DNA of 64,000 nt, from assembly GCA_902729315.2 (NCBI GenBank), contig LR746265.1, forward strand, positions 9,481,392-9,545,391, in the 5' to 3' direction. The notes under the pieces are model-generated. The model worked only from the letters and a program-made list of their open reading frames with translations. It ran no database searches and was not told the origin of the DNA. The DNA comes from Spirodela intermedia. Its lineage: Eukaryota > Streptophyta > Magnoliopsida > Alismatales > Araceae. This document shows positions 47,001 to 56,373 of the stretch, piece by piece. A program made the position numbers and the translations under genes. Numbering within the stretch: the first letter of the stretch is position 1; each line of letters starts with the position of its first letter.

Positions 47001-50000
47001 GCCTGCTGCACATTTTTTCCTATTTCCTTTATATCAATTCCTGCTACACATTTCTTCTGCTGTTCTTTTTTTATCAATTTCCGTTATTTGATTCAGGTTC
47101 AAAATGTTCTCACTCTATGATGCCTCGGGCTGGAGAACTTCTCTGGTGTCTCTCCGAAACTGCCTTTATCTCTTTCCTGCCGGATACCTGGCCTACCACT
47201 GTGAGTTGTCAAGGCTATTTTACTCTGCGTTTTTACTATTTCTACCCGCCCTTCTCTCTCTCTCTCGCCCTCTCTCGCTCTCTCTCTCTCTTTTATCCTA
47301 TTACGAACCTCTTGAGATTTGGGGCGAAATCATCACCCTAATCTTACCTTAGATGAGGCTCACTCAAGGAATCAACTCTCTATTGTTTAGAAGAACCAGA
47401 TTGAACAATTGAAAAATGAAAATTCGAAAGACAGTAGAGGTTCGTAGATAGTAGGGTGAGTTCCTAAGGTCGGATCAATCCTCAGGAATAAGAGAGCCCG
47501 AATCGGACCTCTCAAGGGACAGATCTCCCTCTCCACTCTCTGTTTTCTCCTCCCTTCTTATTTCAGCCTCTTCTACATTTATAGGCCTCAGTACATTATT
47601 CTGTTGTGGTTCCCCCTCCACATGGGGGTCTAAGTCGTCTTGTGTAGACGACGGTTGACTTCGTAACATTACTCCCCCCATGAGTTTCACCGTCCACAAG
47701 GTGAGATTTAGGAAATTGTCGAAGGAATGTTGATACTGTCATCCATGATGATTCAAACTATGGAAGATGTTTCCATGAAATTAATATCTCTGTGTCTTGA
47801 GGAGTCGACTGTGAGCTTTTATGCCATCTAGAATTAGTATCCATTCTTGTTCTTCTGATAGTGTTGGGGGAATTGGTTAACTTCTGTTGTCTGTTCTTAG
47901 TTTCTTCCTGAGCTGGGATATATGGAATACCAGATGAATAGCTGAATGGTCGGGCAATTGGAGTTTATATGCCATTGGTCCAATTCTTTCCATAATAAGA
48001 TACAGACCAAAATAGCGAGGGTTTAACTTCTCGTTTTTCTTTTTTGCCAGAGATTTCATCTGATATGGTTTGATCTTGAGGAAGACCAAATCACCCACCT
48101 CTAATTCCACTTCTCGGCAATGCTTATCTGTATTAGATTTCATACTTACTTGTGTCTTGTGCAAGTTGAATTTCAGAATCTTAAGGATAATATCTCGTTC
48201 CATGATTAGTTGATCGATGGCATCAAGTGGTAAAGGGGATGTTCCATATTTGATAAGTTTTGGTGGGTCTCTACTATATACTGTTCGAAAAGAGTCATTT
48301 TAGTGGAAGAATGATAGGAAGCATTGTAAGTATATTCTGTCCAATGAGGTCATAATTTCCATTACTTCGATTTATCAAATACTGTACATCTCAAGTAATT
48401 TTCTAAGCACCTGTTGATGACTTCAGTCTGTCCATCTATTTGAGGGTGGTAAGAGGAGCTAAATTTGAGTAGAGTTCCCTATAGTGTGTGTCGTTCACAC
48501 CAAAATGCAGTTAAGAATATTCGTCCTGTATCGGAGACCATTGTCTTTAGAAACTCATAGAGCCTTACGATTTCCTTGATGAATAATTGAGTGACCTCCT
48601 TGGCTGAGAATGGATGATATAGGGCAATGAAATGACTGTACTTGCTTAATCTATTCACTACTACTAATATGGCATTCGACCCATATGATTTCGGTAAGCT
48701 TTCAATAAAATCCATTGAAAGGTTTTCCCATATTTGGGTAGGTGTAGGCAGTGGCTGCAGAAGTCCCGCTGGGGATAGTGAAAAAGATTTGCACTGTAAG
48801 CAAGTAAGGTAATTGTTGATATATGCCTTTATATCTCTTTTCATTCCTTGTCAATAGAATTGTTGCGAAATTTTATGATATGTCTTCTGAAACTTAGAAT
48901 GACCCCCACCGGGCCGTCATGAAATAATTGTAACACTGGTAATTAAAGGAGAATGTGTTGGCAAAACTAACCTTTCTCTATATAGCAAGGATCCATCCTT
49001 CAAAGAATATAATTTGTTTATTGTATCTCCTTTAGACAAGGAAGTTTTAATCTCTGTAACTTTAGTGTCTTGGTCTACTGTTAGTTGGACAGCTTCGAGA
49101 TCAATGGCATGATGTGTTATTGTCTTATTTAGTTCAGCTTGCAATAATAATGTACATCGGGATAATACATCTGCGGCTTGATTGTTCTTCCCTTATATTT
49201 AATTTCAAAACTATATCCCATCAATTTCACCAACCATTTATAATATTCAGCGTGGATTTCCTTTTGTTTAAGTAAGAATTAAAAATTGTACTAGTCTGTT
49301 TCGATGATAAAATGCTAACACATAAGATAATGTCTCCATTTCCTTACTGCCAACACTATAGCCATCAACTCCCGTTCATAGGCTGATTTCAATTTGGCCT
49401 TCTTGGAAGTGCTTGATTGAAATAAGCTATCGGGTGCCCTTTTTACATGAGAACGGCTCCAACACCTGATCCAAAAGCATCAGTTTCCATGATAAATTCT
49501 TGTGAAAAATTTGGTAATGCTAATACTAGAGCCAAAGTCATTGCTTGTTTAAGGGTAGAGAAAGCTGCTTGTGTTTCTCCTAACCAATAAAATACATCTT
49601 TTCTTAATAACTGTGTTAGTGGCCATGCAATTGAAGCATAGTTGGCAATAAATTTTCTATAATATCTAGTGAGCCCTAAGAACCCACGGAGTTCCTTAAG
49701 ATTTCTAGGAATTGGCCAATTAGTCGTGGCAGATATCTTCTCTTTACCGACTTCTACTCCTTCTGTCAAAACCCATGACCCAAATACTCTAGCTTGCTTT
49801 CTCCAAATCTACATTTCTTGGCATTAATATGAAGAGAATTTGTCGAGAGAATGGAAAATACCTTCCTCATGCTGCAGGTGTTCAGTCATTGTGATGCTGT
49901 ACACAAGTATATCATCAAAGAAAACCAGTACGAATCACCTCAATTGACATTGAAATATTTGGTTCATCAGCAATTAAAAGGTTGCAGGTGCATTTGATAA

Positions 50001-53000
50001 TCCGAAAGGCATTACTTTAAATTCATAATGGCCATGATGAGTTTTGAATGCAGTCTTAGGTACATCTTCTTTTTTCATTTTGATCTCATAATATCTTGAT
50101 TTTAAATCTTGTTATGAAAAAACTGATTTTCCATATAATTCATCTAGCAGCTCATCTACAATTGGAATGGGGTAACAATTAGGAACTGTAGCTCGGTTCA
50201 ACGCTCTATAATCTAATAATGCAGGGCTCACATAAGGATTGTGTGTAGGTTGTATGATCTCTGTTGATATGAGTTCTTGAATGAGTGTCTCAATTTCGTT
50301 TTTTTGGAAATGAGAGTATTTGTAAGGCCTCAAGTTAATAGGTTTTGTTCCTAGTAATAGATGAATGGCATGGTCAACAAGGTGCTCAGGTGACATTCCT
50401 ATCAATACTTCAAAAACCTTAGGAAATTCTTGTTTCAGACTGATTTCTAAATTGTTGGGTGCATTAGGGTCGCTGTGTGAGTGAATACGATGTAATTCAA
50501 CCATATATGCCTTGTTACTCTTTAAGTTCCTTCTCTGCTCTTCTTGATGATGTACTGATTTTTGTAATACTAAGGTCCCCTTTGAAGATGTGAATTTTGC
50601 CTCCCATCATGAACCTCATTATGAACTTCTCATAGTTGAAAATGATCCACCCTAAAGTTCTCAAACACTGTATGTCTAGGATCACATCCATGCCACTCAA
50701 CTCTAGTGGTGAAAAATTTTGTACTATCTAAACACCTTGCACATGGAGAGGAATAGCCTTGCAAATTGTTGCACCTACCACTGTGTTGTCGTTGCCCATA
50801 ACTATGTTGTAGCTATTTAACTTCTCCATTTGTAAGGATAAGTTATCAATTATTTTGGTGCACAAGAAATTGTGAGTCGCCCCACTGTCATTGAGTATTG
50901 ACACCTCAGTGTCATGAATTTTGCCCCATAGTTTCATAGTCCCTTGTTGAGTAATTCCCATGACTGAATTTAAAGATATGTGTGTAGTGAAAGCCTTCTC
51001 ATCCGTGTTGGATATGGCTTGATCAAATAGTTCCCATCCTTCATCAGTACTGTCATCTTCTGCACTCTTCTGGTCTTCATCTTCATCCACAATAATAAAA
51101 TTCAACTTCTTTTTACAATGATGCCTTGGAGCGAATTTTTCATTGTAGTAGTAGCATAATCTCTTATCTCTTCTCTTCTGAAATTCCTGATCCGTCAACT
51201 TGTGTATCTTGCGGTTACTCAAAGGTGGCTTGGATGTCACAGAATTTCTCTTTCTTCAGATGAATCTTGATAATTCTTCCTATAATTACCTCTATTATTT
51301 GTAGTTTGGAATTCTCTTTTGTAAGAGTCATAATGAGGTTGATGTGGTTCAGGCTTTGTAATCACTTGTTTCCCATAGAATTAATTTCTGTCATTTCGGA
51401 TTTTCCGAAGATGAATCTTAGCTTGGATTGATAGATCCATTGTTTTTCTGAGTCCCAAGGGCTTATGCATTGTCAATTCCGATCTGATGTCCGGTTTCAA
51501 GCCCCTCAGAAATGCATCTTCTAATACTTCTATGTTTATATGAGGTAGAAAGACTGCAATTCGTTCAAATTCGGCCATGTATTCTCTTATTGATGTGGCT
51601 TGTTGTAACCTCATTAATTGTTGCAGTGAACTCTCCATCTCGGACGTCTTGAACCGTTTATTCAATTGACTCTTGAAGTCATGCCAATCTCGGAATGGAA
51701 ATCTATCTTCCATCCAGAGATACCATTCCAGAGCTTCTCCCTCCATACTCAACATAATTTGATTGAGTCTATCATGCTCTGACATAGGGTTGAGGCGAAA
51801 ATATCTCTCAGCCCACTTAATCCATCCCTCAGGGCCATCTCCTTGGAAAATTGGTAACTCTATTATCTGATTTATCTGTGTTTGACCATCTTGTGAAGCT
51901 TGGCTTGAATGAGTGTTGCCATTATAAGGTTACGTCGGTTCCTCTCTTGGACCTTCATTTGGATGCAAACTGGAGTGTGGATTTCGTGTGGATAATTTCT
52001 GAAGAATCTAGTTAAGGATTTCTCTCTGCTCGATTAGGGATTGTTCTTGCTTAGCATAACCCTGTTTCAGAGATGCAACCTCTTCTTCTAACGAAGTCAT
52101 CTGATGTGCCTTTGACCTGGCGAGCATCCGCCAATCAAGATAGGTTCCAAACTATATTGGATGATCGTTCTTCTTGCCGTAAATCTGCCAATCTTCTTCC
52201 AACGTCTTGACTTTGTGGAATTACGGTCGAACGAATTCGTTGTAAGAATTACCTTCATTTCTTGAATTCGTTGTAGTTCGGACTTGGAAAGAATTTCTGC
52301 TTCAACCTTATTACGGCAAGAACAGAATCTTGCTCTTGTAATCTTGTACTTGGTGTAATTTCTCCGAGTTCTTGCAAAAAAAAGACGAGGATGTCTGCTC
52401 TTGAGGTTTGGGGCAAAATCTTCACCCTAATCTTACCTTAGCCGAGGCTCACTCAGGGAATCAGCTCTTTGTTATATAGAACCAGATTGAACAATTGAAA
52501 AATGGAAATTCGAAAGACAATAGAGGTTTGCAGACAGTAGGGTGAGTTCCTGAGATCGGATCGATCCTCAGGAACAAGAGAGCCCAAATCAGACCTCTCT
52601 AGGGACAGATCTCCCTCTCCACTCTCTGTTTTCTCCTCCCTTCTTATTTCGGCCTCCTCTATATTTTTATAGGCCTCAGTACATTATTCTGTTGTTGTCC
52701 CCCCTCCACGTGTGGGTCTCGGTCGTCTTGCGTAGACGACGGTTGGCTTCATAACATATCCCTTCCAAAAGTGAGGGCAGACTCAAACTAAAGTGAAGAA
52801 CTACCCAAAACAGGCCAGCCATTGGAAGTAGGCCCACCTTTGGGCTATTTTCTAACTCCACAAGAAGCCATAGTTGACCCCCGTGCTGAAATCTTCTCCG
52901 TCCACTGAGTTGTTTTATTTTTCGCCATCTGGGTGTTGGGCCTTGAAGCAGATCCCAACGTAGCTTTCCCACGTTGAAGCAACTCCAAGGTAGAGATCAC

Positions 53001-53777
53001 CAAACATTGGTTCATATCCGTTAACTGATACATACTGGGGTGGGGTCCCACCCACAAGTATTGACGCTGAGCCACACGCAGTGCCCAAACACCCTCTCGT
53101 GGACTTTTTCTCCGGGCCCGTTGTTTTGCTCCAGGTAGCGGCACTCACATAATTTGAAGTTTGAGAATGAATGGATGGTAGCATTTACACGTCTGCAGTG
53201 CATCTGCACTCTCTAGGCCCGGACCCATCTCATGGGCTTTCTCTCTGGGCCGTTGGGCATTGTCCCAGCTGCATTCACTCTCATAATTAACTCCAATGCC
53301 CGAATCTTGGTATCATCCTTTTTTTTTTTTTGACCTTCTATCTACTATCTGTTGTGCTGATGCCGCTCTCCCAACTTTGCAGGGGGGGTCACCAGCGGAT
53401 GGTTTGCTGTCGAGTCGTCGATCCTCACCGGGTGCATGACGGCGGCAGCGGTGGCGTTTGTTCTGGACCGGACCCCGAAGAAGGCTCGGAGGATGTTTCA
53501 CGCCAGCCTCATCTACCTCCCCGTCTTCATGGCGGGCCTTCTCCTCCATCGGCTCCCCAATGAGCAAGAGGCCCAGCTGGCGGACTCCGGCGATTCCCAT
53601 GGGCGGCTGCTCTCTGCGTCTGAAGCCCGCGTGGAGGAAGCTGGCGGCGGAGGGGTGCTTCGCGGCCCGATGAGAGCCAGGCAGAGGGGGGATCGGCCCC
53701 TCCCGCCGGTAGCCTACGCCTCGGCTGCCCCCTTTCCCTTCCTGCCGGCTCCGCTCTATGCTCCTCCGGATCCTTGA
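44010..53777 (+). CDS. COX10: COX10, protohaem IX farnesyltransferase (haem O synthase), 7 exons
   Basis: Exons by hand: 44,010-44,368; 44,452-44,581; 45,146-45,283; 45,425-45,558; 46,383-46,508; 47,097-47,200; 53,383-53,777. All phases close, giving 461 residues. It begins [19 protein letters not shown], an arginine/serine-rich mitochondrial targeting sequence; MWR starts are seen in other plant COX10. [17 protein letters not shown] opens the UbiA prenyltransferase core. Exon 3 has the prenyl-diphosphate motif region [17 protein letters not shown]; exon 4 has [16 protein letters not shown]; exon 5 has [13 protein letters not shown]; exon 7 has [20 protein letters not shown] and ends in the plant-type tail [20 protein letters not shown]. 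The enzyme farnesylates haem B to haem O in the inner membrane for cytochrome c oxidase. Intron 6 is 6.2 kb because a gypsy element sits in it. Confidence 0.95.
44764..44787 (+). repeat. (AGATGT)4 in COX10 intron 2
   Basis: Four perfect hexamer repeats inside intron 2. Confidence 0.85.
46530..47096 (+). repeat. ~38-bp degenerate minisatellite filling COX10 intron 5
   Basis: From about 46,530 to the acceptor at 47,096 the intron is a chain of about 14-15 diverged copies of a unit like 'ttttttcctattctttttat' + 'caatatccgttacagat'. Recognisable unit ends include 'atccgttacagag' (46,747), 'gtctattacagat' (46,857), 'tcctgctacacat' (47,038) and the real acceptor context 'ttccgttatttgattcag'. Units are 31-42 bp long. 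Every copy is a polypyrimidine run ending in an (C/T)A(C/G) word. Confidence 0.75.
47294..47298. repeat. target-site duplication 'tatcc' (left)
   Basis: The same five bases occur at 52,757-52,761, immediately outside the other LTR. Five bp is usual for LTR retrotransposons. Confidence 0.65.
47299..47668 (-). repeat. LTR of the gypsy element (3' LTR in element sense)
   Basis: About 370 bp, direct repeat of 52,392-52,756; in element orientation it starts TGTTACGAAG. In a 161-bp stretch (47,404-47,564) I count 12 differences from the other LTR, 11 of them transitions. The left-most ten bases do not match the other LTR. Confidence 0.88.
47700..50504 (-). pseudogene. gypsy pol remnants: RT, RNase H, integrase, chromodomain
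   Basis: Separate open pieces from the element's 5' to 3' sense: 50,504-50,112, RT N-terminal part ([19 protein letters not shown], then [11 protein letters not shown]); 49,769-49,443, RT thumb and start of RNase H ([16 protein letters not shown]); 48,844-48,479, integrase core ([15 protein letters not shown]); 48,203-47,877, integrase C-terminus ([16 protein letters not shown], ending [11 protein letters not shown]). Past that stop, about 47,830-47,700 still reads a chromodomain-like 'ILISWKHLP' and '[11 protein letters not shown]'. The region with the RT catalytic YxDD (between 50,112 and 49,769) is not in an open frame. The gene is dead. Confidence 0.85.
50728..51785 (-). pseudogene. gypsy gag, zinc knuckle and protease remnants
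   Basis: Piece 51,785-51,381 is a retrotransposon gag domain ([43 protein letters not shown]). Piece 51,240-50,728 carries a damaged CCHC knuckle ([17 protein letters not shown]; the second cysteine is tyrosine) and the protease active-site segment [11 protein letters not shown]. The two pieces are separated by a stop or frameshift. Confidence 0.85.
52392..52756 (-). repeat. LTR of the gypsy element (5' LTR in element sense)
   Basis: About 365 bp. In element sense it starts TGTTATGAAGCC and ends near CAAGAGCAGACA, keeping TG..CA termini. Partner of 47,299-47,668. Confidence 0.88.
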
Positions 53778-55265
53778 CTTGAGGGGGAGGGGAAAAAAAA
53801 AGCAAAAGAAAAGGGACGGACTGCTCAGTGTGATGCTGCAAACTCAACAGGGTTCTTGAGCAGAAATCCTGCAAAGCTTTCTCCTTTCCAGTTGGCGGGC
53901 TTTTTTTTGTTATATTGGGTCATGCTTGAGACCGAACGATCTGACATGCGAGTCAATTGTAAATAAGCGAACGGCCACATGAGCGAATTTGAGCTCGTTC
54001 GGTTGATTTTTCTCTTTATTATTCGTCATAATCCTCTTTTTTCCTTCTCCAAAAATGTAGCAAGGAAGGATGTTTTGGCTGATGAACATCAATTTTCTAT
54101 AGTTGATCATTATAATAATACTAACTATTATGATTATTATAATTATCATCATTCCCATTGATAATTGGGGTTGAGAACTCTTGATGACGATGATGAATGC
54201 GATTTTTTTAATAGTTTCTTCCTTGAAAATTTTATTAGGCAATAATCGGGCCCGGCCCGGGCTGATTTTACGTCTGGTTGCTGCCTTGAATCCGGGCCTT
54301 AGAGGCAAGATGGGCCGGGCCGCGGTCTATCATCGTCTTCACCCCGCCCGAGTCCTGACCGTAAATTCGGGGGTAAATAATATGATGATTAGATTTAGTG
54401 GATTCCCGGAGAGAAATTCAGCCCTCTGACTATTTTCTTTTCTAAAATTGGAATAGAAAATGAGGATGCCGTTCAAATAATTACCGGCCGATTTTTTTGA
54501 AAAAACATCAATAAATACCGAAAAATTATCCATCTGTTTTTCGCCCTCTTTATTGAGGAAATTATTCTAACCACGTGAAGATTTGAGTGGACCTAACGCT
54601 AATCTCTCTCTTTCTCTCTCTAAAATGTATGGCTCGGGTGTGGGGGCTTCAACGAGCATCTGATCCGAAAACTTGATGCTCATTTCATCTGTCGCATGAT
54701 TGGTTGGCACGATCTCCCTCTCTCTCTCTCTCTCTCTTCTCTCTGTTAAATGTCTTTCTATGACGTAATGGAAAGTTCAACTAGAGGGAGGGAGCATGAA
54801 TTCTCCAGAGAAACGGAGTCTTTGATGATATGCTAAACCCTTACGCGCTCGGAGCGCAGTGTCCCCTGAGTGCACTCATCCTAGCGAGAGAGAGAGAGAA
54901 AGTTGGGAGAGGGACTCAGGGAGGTGCACGAGGGCGATATGTACGTGAATATCGGACTCATGAAAGCATTGATAGCGGGAAGAAGGGCGGAGATTGAGAA
55001 CTTTTTCTCTTCGGCATTGATGCATGTCACGGAGCCCTTCCCCTCTTTCTTTCCCTCTCTTCCCCCCAACCGCCTCCCCCCCCCCCCCGGAACCCCGGTC
55101 ACATGAGAGAGAGAGAGAGAGAGAGCTGCTCCTACCGATTGATTACGTCCGGAGGGAGGGAGGGAGCACCCCTCTTCACGGCTTTAATCTTTTCTCTCTC
55201 TAGAATCCCTCCCTCATATATGTAAGTAAACGCCCGAGGCAGGGGAACCCAGACAGCAGCCAGCC
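53778..55265. other. intergenic region between COX10 and the glycine-rich gene
   Basis: COX10 3' UTR, then AT-rich and CT/GA-rich DNA with a poly-C run near 55,076-55,088. The likely leader of the glycine-rich gene is from about 55,190 ('tcatatatgtaag' near 55,215). No other gene seen. Confidence 0.5.
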
Positions 55266-55763
55266 ATGACGACGGCCCCCAGGCGGATCCTGGTGGCAGC
55301 GCTCCTCCTCCTCGCCGCTGTCGTCTGCAACGGTGCCTCCGGGGAATTCGACGACGCCTTCACGACCTTCCCCCAGGGCCCCCTTCCCAAGTCCGCTGGC
55401 GGCGGCGCCGGGGGTTTCGCCATTCCCGGGTGGGCCGGCGTCGGCGGATTCGGCTTCCCCGGGTGGGCGGGCGGGAACTGGATGCCGAGCTTCCCCGACG
55501 CCGGCCACGGCGGCAGGTGGGGGGGGAACATGGGCGCCGGGTGGGGCGGCGGCGCCTTCGGTGGCGCCGGCGCCGGCGGGTTCGGTGGTATGATGAGGCC
55601 GTCGGTCATCTGCTCCGAGAGGGGGCCCTGCTTCAGGAAGAGAGTGACGTGTCCGGCCAAGTGCTTCAGCTCCTACAGCCGCCACGGCAAGAACTTCGGC
55701 GGTGGCGGCGGCGGCGGCGGCTGCACCATCGACTGCAAGAAGAGGTGCACCGCCTACTGCTGA
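55266..55763 (+). CDS. secreted glycine-rich protein with C-terminal cysteine motif, 165 residues
   Basis: One exon. Residues 1-25 form a signal peptide (RRILVAALLLLAAVV core, cleavage probably after NGASG). Residues 44-108 are Gly/Ala/Trp-rich with two IPGWAG/FPGWAG repeats. The C-terminal module, about 113-165, carries eight cysteines (116, 122, 129, 133, 153, 157, 161, 165) in the frame C-x5-C-x6-C-x3-C, a glycine run, then C-x3-C-x3-C-x3-C. The phrases VICSERGPCFRKRVTCPAKC and CTIDCKKRCTAYC match a conserved but functionally uncharacterised plant family of small extracellular proteins. All cysteines after the signal are even in number, consistent with disulphides in the wall. Very GC-rich codons. 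Family recognition good, role unknown. Confidence 0.88.
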   Translation: MTTAPRRILVAALLLLAAVVCNGASGEFDDAFTTFPQGPLPKSAGGGAGGFAIPGWAGVGGFGFPGWAGGNWMPSFPDAGHGGRWGGNMGAGWGGGAFGGAGAGGFGGMMRPSVICSERGPCFRKRVTCPAKCFSSYSRHGKNFGGGGGGGGCTIDCKKRCTAYC

Positions 55764-56373
55764 GACCGAGTCTCACCGCACCACCACCACCACCACCACC
55801 ACCACCACAACCAGACCGACCGTATTGCATGCCATCAGACAACTGAGAGGAGGAAGGAACTCTTCCTACATCATCTGACCCTCTTTCTCTCTCTCTCTCT
55901 CTAGATTATGTATCTTCCCATCACATGAAATCACTGTGTTGAGAACGTATAATGTATATGTTTTCTACGGAATAAAACGGCGGTCTCAGATTATGTACTT
56001 CGTCACTTACCATAATCGGAGTTATCTCCGAGGCGTTCAGACTCTCTCTAGACATAGAGAGAGAGAGAGAGAGAGAGATGGGGCTGTTTCGGGGACTGTC
56101 CGTTGAAAACCTCTCTCTCTGCCTGTGTCCCTCATCTTCCGCCTCGGCGCCATTACAGTGGAGTGAGAGATAAAGGAATTGGTCATCTAAACAGTAGATA
56201 TATGCACAGACATACATCTAAAGAGAAAAACAGATACATATACATATATAGAGAGAGAATCAAAAAGAGAAACGGACTTCCGAGTTCTAAGCCCGATCTC
56301 CAAGAAACTCGTACCCAGCTGGGAGCGAGAGAATAGAGGAGGGAGAATAGAGAGACGGGGGGAGTCACCTCTG
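55764..56373. other. 3' flanks of two convergent genes
   Basis: A CAC-rich tract (55,780-55,807), CT and GA runs, and an 'aataaaa' near 55,971 that may be the poly(A) signal of the glycine-rich gene. No gene seen. Confidence 0.5.

Larger units (their letters stand above)
47299..52756 (-). mobile_element. decayed Ty3/gypsy chromovirus inserted antisense in COX10 intron 6
   Basis: The element is about 5.46 kb with two ~365-bp LTRs and a tatcc target duplication. In element orientation the order is gag, zinc knuckle, protease, reverse transcriptase, RNase H, integrase, chromodomain remnant, purine tract (revcomp of 47,669-47,682, 'catggggggagtaa') and LTR. RT before integrase marks Ty3/gypsy, and the chromodomain-like end marks a chromovirus. 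Several stops and frameshifts make it non-autonomous. No tRNA-Met-like primer site is evident after the 5' LTR. It must be spliced out with the intron for COX10 to work. Confidence 0.9.
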
